A DNA stretch of 9,074 nt from DATENM01 sp045807765 (GTDB lineage: Bacteria > Acidobacteriota > Blastocatellia > UBA7656). Shown in pieces: positions 1 through 7,435 of this stretch. The DNA lies in contig JBJMGU010000280.1 of NCBI GenBank assembly GCA_045807765.1, forward strand, positions 1 through 9,074, given 5' to 3'. Position numbers and translations under genes: made by a program. Every line of letters starts with the position of its first letter. Within the stretch, counting starts at the first letter, position 1. Below the pieces are notes generated by a model. It did not search any database. It saw nothing but the letters and a program-made list of their open reading frames with translations, and was not told the origin of the DNA.

Positions 1-126
1 AGTTGGAATGGCTATGAGCTTTTCGACCTACATTACTTGCAAGCATCTAACAATGCATTAACCTCCGGTGGTACATTGCACAATCAACAGACGTTTCACC
101 CAGACTCTTACATTCGAAATATCTAG
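1..126 (+). CDS. Possible 3' end of an unidentified gene (partial)
   Basis: Frame 1 is open from the window edge to a TAG at 124-126, giving 41 residues that begin SWNGYELFDL and end SYIRNI. The composition is protein-like (aromatics, no long low-complexity run) and AT-richer than the genes to the right. I do not recognise the family. A 42-codon open frame can arise by chance, so this is only a plausible gene end. It would converge with the minus-strand thiC/toxin-antitoxin unit. Positions 127-221 between this end and the putative terminator show nothing recognisable. Confidence 0.33.
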   Translation, partial: SWNGYELFDLHYLQASNNALTSGGTLHNQQTFHPDSYIRNI

Positions 127-221
127 GTTGACTGTAGGGTGAGGAACCCGCCAGCGCCTGCAAAGGTAACATAAACCTCTGAGCGCGACAATAAAGATGT
201 ATTAAGCCGATAAAGACAGAA

Positions 222-242
222 GGGCAGGGATTGTCCCTGTCC
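222..242 (-). terminator. Putative intrinsic terminator of the thiC/YgiT transcript
   Basis: Bases 222-230 and 234-242 form a 9-pair stem around a 3-base loop. It is G/C-rich and has one imperfect pair (224/240). On the minus strand the stem is followed by a T-rich run (221 down to about 212). It lies about 25 bases beyond the stop of the duplicated thiC tail, where a thiC terminator would be expected. The imperfect pair is G-U on the plus strand but A-C on the minus strand, and the T run is interrupted, so the call is moderate. Confidence 0.42.
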
Positions 243-267
243 GGTAAGAAATGAATACCCGATCCCC

Positions 268-319
268 TCAGGCCTTCGTGTAAATCTCGGCGCCGGCCTG
301 CCTGAACTCGTCGGCCTTC
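268..319 (-). repeat. Second, diverged copy of the thiC 3' end (copy A)
   Basis: On the minus strand these bases read in frame as a C-terminal peptide ending GAEIYTKA then TGA (270-268), matching the end of the full thiC at 946-895. The two copies agree at 48 of 52 positions and differ at 271, 277, 302 and 310. The four differences are two synonymous changes (Ala and Thr codons) and two conservative ones (Lys/Arg, Glu/Asp). The frame and stop are intact, so this copy appears to have diverged as part of a working thiC, not as decaying debris. Similarity stops at about 320, just before the antitoxin stop codon. It is not a gene by itself. Confidence 0.85.
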
Positions 320-334
320 CGACATAGCGACAAA

Positions 335-607
335 TCAAGCGACCTTTTGAGCAAAGCTGATGACCGGAACGTTGATTGTCTTCTCTTGCGGCAATTGCTT
401 GAGGTTCGCCAGTAAAGTTGCAATCTGCCGCCCTACTTGTGCATTGACGACCTTTTCGCCGCATTGTGGACATACGCCCGCAGGCACGCTTTCGATGACG
501 ATGAGCTTGCCTTTAATCCAGAAATCCTGATTAATCTGCTGCTCCCGCATCTGCTCGCCGCAGACGTGGCAGATGCCATAATCGTAACCGCCTTTTTGCT
601 TACTCAT
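335..607 (-). CDS. YgiT-type zinc-finger protein (antitoxin-like, MqsA N-domain family)
   Basis: This 90-residue protein has two CxxC pairs, Cys13/Cys16 (CHVC) and Cys46/Cys49 (CPQC), spaced as in the zinc-binding N-terminal domain of YgiT/MqsA antitoxins. The segment VPAGVCPQCGEKVV is typical of the family. There is no C-terminal helix-turn-helix like that of full MqsA, so this is the short, zinc-finger-only form that usually follows a DUF4258 gene. The ATG at 607 is chosen because a GGAG sits about 8 bases upstream and because it overlaps the end of the DUF4258 frame (ATGAGTAA), the usual translational coupling. A longer frame starting at a TTG at 790 would read the toxin region out of frame and is rejected. 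The family role is to neutralise the partner toxin and perhaps autoregulate. Here the toxin frame is broken, so the protein may be an orphan antitoxin. Confidence 0.82.
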   Translation of the reverse strand: MSKQKGGYDYGICHVCGEQMREQQINQDFWIKGKLIVIESVPAGVCPQCGEKVVNAQVGRQIATLLANLKQLPQEKTINVPVISFAQKVA

Positions 608-893
608 CTTCTTGCTCCAGCGCGAAGGTCGTGATGAAAAGTAGTTTGCCGGTTTCCTTGATTCGGCAGATGACGGCAATCTCTCGCTCATCGGTTGCCG
701 TGCCGTGTATTTCTTAGCGTGTGCCACGAGGATCTTTGGTGAAGCGGCGATTGACTCGACCATTAGCAATCGCCGCTTCAATGTCCGCAAAGGTCAAGTC
801 ATCGTTAGCCATCTCTTCAAAGAAATGCGGAATCGTAAACTCATACTCTTGATTCTCAACCTTTTCTCTGATGATGCGGATAGCTTTCTTCAC
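600..893 (-). pseudogene. DUF4258-type toxin gene with an in-frame stop codon
   Basis: Reading from a GTG at 893, the frame gives 59 residues (VKKAIRIIREKVE... to DPRGTR), then TAA at 716-714. It continues in the same frame for 38 more residues, with EIAVICRIKETGKLLFITTF, and ends at TAA 602-600. DUF4258 proteins normally read DPRGTRY at this point, so one base change from a Tyr codon (TAT/TAC) to TAA explains the break. There is no frameshift, and the sequence after the stop still looks fully conserved, so the lesion is recent or a sequencing error. An AAGG within the thiC tail lies about 6 bases before the GTG, and only one base separates the thiC stop from this start. DUF4258 genes commonly pair with YgiT-type antitoxins, as here. 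Loss of the C-terminal part probably inactivates the toxin. Confidence 0.78.
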
Positions 894-894
894 G

Positions 895-2799
<1,905 letters not shown>

Positions 2800-2832
2800 G
2801 TTTCACCTCGTTGCCGAGCAGAAAACATGAAG

Positions 2833-2946
2833 AAGGCAAACGCGACGCGGGGACGCGGCGACGGGGCGACGCGGCGAGAGAATCCATCTCTTTTCTTGCG
2901 CCGTGTCTCCGTGTCGCCGCGTCCCCGCGTCGTTGTCGTTTGCCTT
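2833..2946 (-). repeat. Very long inverted repeat in the thiC leader, arms of 8-base tandem units
   Basis: Arm 2833-2876 pairs with arm 2899-2946. The first 10 bases match perfectly, then there is a 4-base bulge, a 20-base perfect run and a last stretch with four mismatches, for 40 of 44 paired. The left arm contains four head-to-tail octamers close to GACGCGGC, and the right arm holds complementary octamers. The 22-base loop contains a smaller AGAG/CTCT pairing. The element lies between the riboswitch aptamer and the thiC ribosome binding site, and on the minus strand it is followed by a T-rich stretch (down to about 2820). It could be the riboswitch expression platform, a terminator, or a genome-wide repeat that landed in the leader. 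Confidence 0.8.
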
Positions 2947-2952
2947 ACTCAA

Positions 2953-3044
2953 GTTTCTTCCTTCGGCGGCATTATCCGCATCAGGTTCAAGGGGTCTCCT
3001 TCACAGGACTCTCAGCCGCGCACCATGCGCAGCTCCCCCGAAAC
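2953..3044 (-). ncRNA. TPP riboswitch (THI element) upstream of thiC
   Basis: The minus strand carries the conserved aptamer blocks in order: CGGGGGAGCT, a variable P3-side arm (GCGCATGGTGCGC), GGCTGAGAG, GACCCCTTGAACCTGAT, then GGATAATGCCGCCGAAGGAA. The ends GTTTC (3044-3040) and GAAAC (2957-2953) close helix P1 perfectly. The CUGAGA and the CCUGAU..GGAUAAUGCC blocks are the TPP pyrophosphate- and pyrimidine-sensing cores. The aptamer starts about 245 bases before the thiC ATG and should repress thiC on binding thiamine pyrophosphate. The intervening leader is dominated by the long inverted repeat at 2833-2946. The remaining gap from 3045 to 3171 probably holds the thiC promoter, but I see no convincing -35/-10 pair in it. 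Confidence 0.95.
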
Positions 3045-3171
3045 AGTTTACGCTCGATAGCTTAACAACTAGAGGAATAAATCATCAACCGCCATCGCTC
3101 CTTCGGGCGAAGACGGGTTGCCATTGCGCGGCGGGCGGCGATAGAAGAAGGCGGGGCACCGAAGGCCGCGC

Positions 3172-3534
3172 TTACATCGTGGCGGTTTCGAAGTTCTGCT
3201 CTTCGGCGCTCAGGCAATTCATGCAGGTCATGGCCGCCGGATCGGCTTCGAGACGGCGCGGGTCTATCGGCTGGTTGCAGCGCACGCAGATGCCATAGGT
3301 GCCATCGTCCATGCTTTGCAGGGCGGCCTGCACCTGGCGGAGCCTGTGCGTCTTGCGGTCGGCAATGTCGGTCTGCACGTCTTTGATCTCGCCGATCACC
3401 GGCGCATTCGCCGCGGTGATCTGCCGGTCATCCGTCGTCGGCTCGGCAAGCTCGGAGACCGACGGAATCTCTCGATTCAACCGGTCACGCTCTTCGATGA
3501 GTCGCTTACGAAATCCATCAAGGTCTAAAGCCAT
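3172..3534 (-). CDS. DksA/TraR-family C4 zinc-finger protein
   Basis: This 120-residue protein has an N-terminal charged helix, a linker, a second helix (about 48-77, with DIADRKTHRLRQVQAAL) and a C-terminal zinc finger built from Cys83, Cys86, Cys104 and Cys107. The signature GTYGICVRCNQPIDPRRLEA is characteristic of the DksA/TraR/YbiI group. Family members insert a coiled coil into the RNA polymerase secondary channel and modulate initiation, some together with ppGpp. This one is shorter than E. coli DksA (151 residues) and resembles the many small DksA-like paralogues, so a specific DksA symbol is not warranted. The ATG at 3534 has an AGAGGA about 7-8 bases upstream. It follows the two CBS genes on the same strand after a 102-base gap containing an inverted repeat, so it may be co-transcribed or partly insulated from them. 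Confidence 0.88.
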   Translation of the reverse strand: MALDLDGFRKRLIEERDRLNREIPSVSELAEPTTDDRQITAANAPVIGEIKDVQTDIADRKTHRLRQVQAALQSMDDGTYGICVRCNQPIDPRRLEADPAAMTCMNCLSAEEQNFETATM

Positions 3535-3555
3535 TGGTTAGTTCCTCTCGGTGTT

Positions 3556-3632
3556 AGGGACTAGGGGACAGGGACTAGGGGCTAGGGATTAGGGCACTTT
3601 CTCTAGCCCCTAGTCCCCAGTCCCTAGCCCCT
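3556..3632. repeat. Inverted repeat of heptamer arrays between CBS gene and dksA-like gene
   Basis: Bases 3556-3597 are six consecutive heptamers beginning AGGG (AGGGACT, AGGGGAC, AGGGACT, AGGGGCT, AGGGATT, AGGGCAC). Bases 3605-3632 are four heptamers of the complementary type (AGCCCCT, AGTCCCC, AGTCCCT, AGCCCCT). The best pairing is a perfect 15-base stem, 3571-3585 with 3603-3617, around a 17-base loop. It could slow or end transcription between the CBS genes and the dksA-like gene, although there is no clear T run after it on either strand. Confidence 0.85.
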
Positions 3633-3636
3633 GTTA

Positions 3637-4803
3637 CTAGACGCGCCGCGATTGAAACGGCGTCGGCTGCGAAATCTGTTCAAGCGCGGTGGCGAGGTCG
3701 CGGTCGCGCTCAGCTTCAAGCGCAACATCGCCGAGCGAGATGATGCCGCGCAGCCGCCCATTGATGTCGCAGACCGGGATGCGGCGAATCTGATGCTCGC
3801 CCATCTTGCGGATGGCATCAATCACTGAATCGTCCGGCGTGCAGGTGATAATCTCTTCGCTCATCACCTCGCGCGCCTTGGTCGTGCGCGAGTCGAGCCC
3901 TTCGGCAATCACCCGGCAAACGACATCGCGGTCGGTGATTAAGCCCACCAGCCGCCCGTTGTCAACCACCGGAATCGAGCCGACGTTCTCGTCTTCCATC
4001 ATGTCTGCCACATCGCGGATGACCGTATCCAGAGCGCAGGTCGCGACATTCTTCGTCATGACTTCGCTGCATCGCAGGATGCTGCGAGGGCCGCCATAGC
4101 CGCGCTGGCGGCCTGATTCGCCGCTGCGATTCCACCAGCCGGTCGAGCCGGTGAAGGCGCGGTCATAACTTGAATACGGATAATCCATCTCCGCTTCATA
4201 TCGTCCGCCGGTCGCCTGCCGGTTGTACGGCTCGTCGTAATCGCGCCGCTCGCCGCGATAGTCATTGCGGGAGTCTTCGCGGTAATCGTCGCTCTCGCTG
4301 CCGCGCGGCAGCTCGTGGCGGCGATAGCCGGGAAAGTTGTCGCGGCCATAGCCACGGAAGTTATCGCGGCCATAGCGCGGGAAGTCCTCGTGGTCGGCGC
4401 GTCCGCTTGCCAGATCGTCATAGTTATGGCGGCCATAGCCTTCTTCAGTGTAGTTGCGGCCCGCTTCGTACCCTTCGTCGCCGCGCGGCGTCCAGGCTCG
4501 TCCGCTCACCACGTCGCGGTAGTCGCGGCTCGTGCTGCTCCGAATGTCATGCGATCGGTAACGGTCATCGGGCTGCGCCGATTGCTGGCTGTCGAGATTC
4601 AGCCGGTCGTCTTCGCTGCGGTCAAAGTCAATGCGCCCACGTCGCGAGTTGGAGCGACGCGGGAATTCGCGCCAGCTCTCGCGGCCCGTCGGATAGCTGC
4701 GGCCCGCGGCCCGTTCGTCCTGGCTAGCCGTGCGCGGTTCGTTAGTGTTTTGCGGCGCGTCGTTGCGTTGCTCTCTATCCATTCCAGTTTTGCTTCTGCT
4801 CAT
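3637..4803 (-). CDS. CBS-pair protein with long R/Y/G/D-rich disordered N-terminus
   Basis: This 388-residue protein has two parts. Residues 1 to about 240 are hydrophilic and almost without aliphatic residues, rich in Arg, Tyr, Gly, Asp, Ser and Asn. They include internal repeats such as YGRDNFRGYGRDNFPGY (about 144-160). Residues about 245-297 and 312-365 are two CBS domains, with the typical VGSIPVVDNGRLVGLITDRDVV and HQIRRIPVCDINGRLRGIIS cores. CBS pairs usually bind adenine nucleotides and act as energy or stress sensors. Here no enzyme domain is attached, so the output is unknown. Two Cys lie 11 apart at the start of the first CBS domain (Cys245, Cys256), as in the neighbouring paralogue. 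There is no signal peptide or membrane segment. The ATG at 4803 has an AGGGGG about 7 bases upstream. It lies 33 bases after the paralogue at 4837-5601 and probably shares its transcript. Confidence 0.9.
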   Translation of the reverse strand: MSRSKTGMDREQRNDAPQNTNEPRTASQDERAAGRSYPTGRESWREFPRRSNSRRGRIDFDRSEDDRLNLDSQQSAQPDDRYRSHDIRSSTSRDYRDVVSGRAWTPRGDEGYEAGRNYTEEGYGRHNYDDLASGRADHEDFPRYGRDNFRGYGRDNFPGYRRHELPRGSESDDYREDSRNDYRGERRDYDEPYNRQATGGRYEAEMDYPYSSYDRAFTGSTGWWNRSGESGRQRGYGGPRSILRCSEVMTKNVATCALDTVIRDVADMMEDENVGSIPVVDNGRLVGLITDRDVVCRVIAEGLDSRTTKAREVMSEEIITCTPDDSVIDAIRKMGEHQIRRIPVCDINGRLRGIISLGDVALEAERDRDLATALEQISQPTPFQSRRV

Positions 4804-4836
4804 AGTTTTCCCCCTGCAAATTGATTCGCGTTACGG

Positions 4837-5601
4837 CTACCAGTTAAACAGATGCGTCAGGCGGCCAAGCCACGATGACGGCTGGCTGATCTCCTCTAGC
4901 GCACCGGCGAGCTCACGGTCTTTGTTGGTTTGCAGCGCGATGTCTGCCGTCGAGATGATGCCGACCAGGCGGTCGCGACTGTCGACGACAGGGATGCGAC
5001 GAATCTGATGATCGCCCATCTCGCGGATAACCTCGACGACCCGTTCGTTCTGATTGGCGGTATAGACGTCATCGCTCATGCAGTCTTCGGCGCGCACCTC
5101 GGGCTCGGCCTTGTCTGCCGTCAGGCCGCGCACCACCAGATCGCGGTCGGTGACGATGCCGCAGAGCCTGTCGTTTTCGTCCAGCACAGGGATCGCCCCT
5201 GTGTCCTGATCGCGCATCAGGCGGGCGACTTCATTGATCGGTGTGTCGCGGCGGCAGGTCGCAACGCCGCGCGTCATGATGTCGCGGCAGCGCAGGTGCG
5301 AGCGTTGTGGCCCGGCCTGCGTATAGCCACGCGTCGTCTCATAGCGCTCGGCGTTGCTCGACGACCAGCGGCCCTGTTGGCCGCGCCCATAGTTATCTAC
5401 AGCCGGGTTGCGGCCATAGCCGGTGTAGCCTTCGTCGTATTCAGTGCGATAGTTCGGCTCGCGGTTGAGGTTGTAACCTCGCGTGTAGCCTCGATAATCT
5501 TCGCCATAGCCGCGCCCATAACGCTGGCGCTCGCGTTCATCACGCTGATCGTGCCCCCGGTCGTCACGGCTCAGGCTCGTGCTGCGGTCTCGATATGCCA
5601 T
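4837..5601 (-). CDS. CBS-pair protein with R/Y/G-rich N-terminus (paralogue, first gene of pair)
   Basis: This 254-residue protein has the same layout as its downstream neighbour but a shorter disordered part. Residues 1 to about 100 are dense in Arg, Tyr, Gly, Asp and Glu with recurring GYG, RGY and YGR steps. CBS domains lie at about 103-157 (DTGAIPVLDENDRLCGIVTD) and 172-225 (HQIRRIPVVDSRDRLVGIIS). The C-termini of both proteins share EISQP, and both keep the spaced cysteines LRC..VATC (Cys105, Cys116 here), so a tandem duplication with later divergence of the N-terminal part is likely. The ATG at 5601 is preceded by an AAGGAG about 7-8 bases upstream, the strongest ribosome site in the window. 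A ligand such as AMP/ATP is inferred from the family only. The gene is divergent from the cysM-like gene across a 278-base gap. Confidence 0.9.
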   Translation of the reverse strand: MAYRDRSTSLSRDDRGHDQRDERERQRYGRGYGEDYRGYTRGYNLNREPNYRTEYDEGYTGYGRNPAVDNYGRGQQGRWSSSNAERYETTRGYTQAGPQRSHLRCRDIMTRGVATCRRDTPINEVARLMRDQDTGAIPVLDENDRLCGIVTDRDLVVRGLTADKAEPEVRAEDCMSDDVYTANQNERVVEVIREMGDHQIRRIPVVDSRDRLVGIISTADIALQTNKDRELAGALEEISQPSSWLGRLTHLFNW

Positions 5602-5810
5602 GCTCTACTCTCCTTTGGTTGGATTCTATGTTTAGTGAGCAACCTCTATGCCGATTAACGGACATTGGCAGACGTGCTGGAGCGTGGTGATTGAGCGATA
5701 AAATGTGCGCCATCACAGTCATTTTTCATGCTACTGTATTTGCTCTTTCTTTCCGCATTCAACGGATTTCATACAGCACTGTCTCAAAGGCACACGGCAG
5801 ATGGGACATG

Positions 5811-5845
5811 AGTGACAAAGGACAAGTTACTTGTCGCTTGTCACT
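5811..5845. repeat. Near-perfect 35-base palindrome upstream of the cysM-like gene
   Basis: Arms 5811-5827 and 5829-5845 are complementary at 15 of 17 positions around a single central base (5828). Each arm repeats a GTGACAAG-like unit, so the structure also reads as two copies of an octamer facing two inverted copies. It ends 34 bases before the chosen cysM-like start codon. It could be an operator for a dimeric regulator, a leader hairpin, or a member of the same repeat class as the other three inverted arrays. The rest of the 5602-5879 gap shows no promoter I would defend. Confidence 0.7.
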
Positions 5846-5879
5846 CCCCACCTTTGCTCGCTATGCTCGGATTAAGTTT

Positions 5880-6833
5880 ATGGACGCAAAAGCCGGCATG
5901 CGAAATGACGAAGCGATCAAGCGACGGATGAGCGCGGCGCTCGAGCCCTGGGAACTGGTCGGCAACACGCCGCTGCTTCGCCTCGGCAAGCTCGCCGAGC
6001 GTCCGGGCGTTGAGATTTACGCGAAAGCCGAGTGGTTCAATCCCGGCGGCTCGGTCAAAGACCGGCCCGCGCTCAACATGATTTTGGAAGGCGAGCGCAG
6101 CGGCCAGCTCACGCCCGACAAGATCATTCTCGATGCGACCAGCGGCAACACAGGCATCGCCTATGGCTGGATCGGCGCGGCGCGCGGCTACCGCGTCAAG
6201 CTCGCCCTGCCGCAGAACGCCAGCGACGAGCGCAAGAAGATTCTTCGCACCTACGGCGTCGAGCTGGTATTGACCAGTCCGCTCGAAGGCTCGGACGGCG
6301 CGATCCGTGAAGCCCGCCGCCTCTACGCCGAAAATCCCGACCTCTATTTTTATCCCGATCAGTACAACAACCCGGCCAACTGGCGAGCGCATTACGAAAC
6401 GACGGCGCTGGAAATCTGGGAACAGACCGAAGGCCGCGTCACTCATTTCGTCGCCGGCCTCGGCACCAGCGGCACCTTTGTCGGCGTCAGCCGCCGCTTG
6501 AAAGAATTGAATCCGCAGATTCAGTGCGTCTCGTTTCAGCCCGACTCGCCGTTTCACGGGCTTGAAGGCTTGAAGCACATGGCGACAGCCATCGTGCCGG
6601 GCATTTATGACGCGACGATTGCCGACGCCGAATTGGAAATCAGCACCGAAACGGCGCACGCGCTGGTGCGGCGGATGGGCCGTGAAGCCGGCTTGCTGGT
6701 CGGCGTTTCGGCGGGGGCGGCGCTGGCCGCGTCACTCGAAGTGGCGGATAAGCTGGATGCGGGCGTCATCGTCACGGTCTTTCCCGACAGCGCCGACAAG
6801 TACCTGAGCGAGCGTTTCTGGGATGAACGCTAA
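5880..6833 (+). CDS. cysM: PLP-dependent cysteine synthase, CysM-like
   Basis: This enzyme makes cysteine by beta-replacement on an activated serine. The 317-residue protein is a fold-type II PLP enzyme. GNTPLLRL lies near residue 28, the Schiff-base lysine is Lys60 in NPGGSVKDRPA, TSGNTG is at 87-92, the phosphate-binding loop GLGTSGT is at about 193-199, and VGVSAGAA carries the pyridine-nitrogen serine near 277. Spacing to the JAMM gene is 17 bases, and a sulfur-carrier/E1 fusion follows. That matches the mycobacterial CysM partners, where CysO-thiocarboxylate is the sulfur donor and O-phosphoserine the acceptor. The substrate here is inferred from context, not shown. The protein ends soon after the FPDSADKYLS segment and appears to lack the longer C-terminal tail of mycobacterial CysM. 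Start choice is uncertain: ATG 5880 lacks a clear Shine-Dalgarno, and ATGs at 5898 and 5928 are alternatives. Upstream codons to 5691 read through the palindrome and look non-coding. Confidence 0.92.
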   Translation: MDAKAGMRNDEAIKRRMSAALEPWELVGNTPLLRLGKLAERPGVEIYAKAEWFNPGGSVKDRPALNMILEGERSGQLTPDKIILDATSGNTGIAYGWIGAARGYRVKLALPQNASDERKKILRTYGVELVLTSPLEGSDGAIREARRLYAENPDLYFYPDQYNNPANWRAHYETTALEIWEQTEGRVTHFVAGLGTSGTFVGVSRRLKELNPQIQCVSFQPDSPFHGLEGLKHMATAIVPGIYDATIADAELEISTETAHALVRRMGREAGLLVGVSAGAALAASLEVADKLDAGVIVTVFPDSADKYLSERFWDER

Positions 6834-6836
6834 TAC

Positions 6837-6845
6837 AAGGAAGGA
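6837..6845 (+). promoter_or_regulatory. Ribosome binding site that fixes the TTG start of the JAMM gene
   Basis: The purine run AAGGAAGGA lies 5 bases before TTG 6851 and begins just after the cysM-like stop (6831-6833). The next in-frame candidates lie inside the conserved N-terminal strand and lack such a site. It supports the rare TTG start and translational linkage with the upstream gene. Confidence 0.75.
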
Positions 6846-6850
6846 TTCGC

Positions 6851-7345
6851 TTGGCTATCACAGTGACCAACGCACAGCTTGACGCCATCAAACAGCATGG
6901 CGAGCGCACTTACCCTTACGAATGCTGTGGCTTTCTGCTCGGCGCGATTGCCGATGATATGAATCGGCTCACGGAAGTCTACCCGGCGGAAAACGAGTGG
7001 GCTGAATCGATTCACACCGTCGAAACCCTCGGCGAAGGCATTCCCGCTGCCGGGCGCGATTACCGCAAACAGGAATCGCACGCCAATCGCTACTGGATCA
7101 CGCCGGAGCAGTACAAGCGCGCCGACGCTTACGCCGCCAGTCGTGGGCTGCAAATCGTCGGTTACTACCATTCGCATCCCGACCATCCGGCAGAGCCTTC
7201 GGGCTATGACTTTGATCATTCGTGCTTCGCCAATCAGTCTTATATGATCGTTGCCATCGAGCAGGGACGTGCCGCCGCGCTCAACTCGTTCAACAAGCCG
7301 GACTATGAAAAGTTCGAGCCGGAAGCGATCATTATCGAGGACTGA
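6851..7345 (+). CDS. mec: JAMM/Mov34-family metallopeptidase (Mec-like, M67)
   Basis: This 164-residue zinc peptidase of the JAMM (MPN+) type has all catalytic parts. Glu24 lies in YPYECCGFLLG, and the motif HSHP at 107-110 is followed by exactly six residues, then Ser117 and Asp120 (H-x-H-P-x6-S-x2-D). It is a single-domain protein, as is usual for bacterial members that act on ubiquitin-like sulfur carriers. In mycobacteria the equivalent Mec releases cysteine from the CysO-cysteine adduct. Here it sits between the cysteine synthase and a gene in which the carrier is fused in front of an E1 enzyme, so it may also, or instead, cut after the carrier's Gly-Gly. The start is a TTG with a strong ribosome site. 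The gap to the next gene is 90 bases and shows only a short T-rich patch (7358-7366), not a convincing hairpin terminator. Confidence 0.93.
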   Translation: MAITVTNAQLDAIKQHGERTYPYECCGFLLGAIADDMNRLTEVYPAENEWAESIHTVETLGEGIPAAGRDYRKQESHANRYWITPEQYKRADAYAASRGLQIVGYYHSHPDHPAEPSGYDFDHSCFANQSYMIVAIEQGRAAALNSFNKPDYEKFEPEAIIIED

Positions 7346-7435
7346 GCGAGTCGTTTCCTTTTTTCTACTGTCCCGATTAAAATCCTAATTTGCAGGCGAG
7401 CGCAAAGTAACAGACAAGGAGAATAGGAGACGCTT

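Noticed and set aside
47..325. Minus-strand open frame of 92 codons at the left edge.
   Set aside because: It reads the duplicated thiC tail out of its true frame and runs through the putative terminator. There is no ribosome site or family resemblance.
608..790. N-terminal extension of the YgiT-type protein from a TTG at 790 (151 residues).
   Set aside because: The extra part reads the DUF4258 toxin out of frame. The ATG at 607 has a ribosome site and the expected stop-start overlap with the toxin frame.
3062..3171. Possible terminator hairpin downstream of the dksA-like gene (around CTTCGCCCGAAG).
   Set aside because: The loop would be only two bases and no T run follows, so it is not a credible terminator.
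4170..4824. Overlapping plus-strand open frames opposite the CBS gene.
   Set aside because: They are shadow frames created by the repetitive R/Y/G codons. They have no ribosome sites and no recognisable domains.
5691..5879. N-terminal extension of the cysteine synthase by 63 residues.
   Set aside because: The extension reads through the palindrome at 5811-5845, has no ribosome site and does not resemble the family. The enzyme core starts after 5928.
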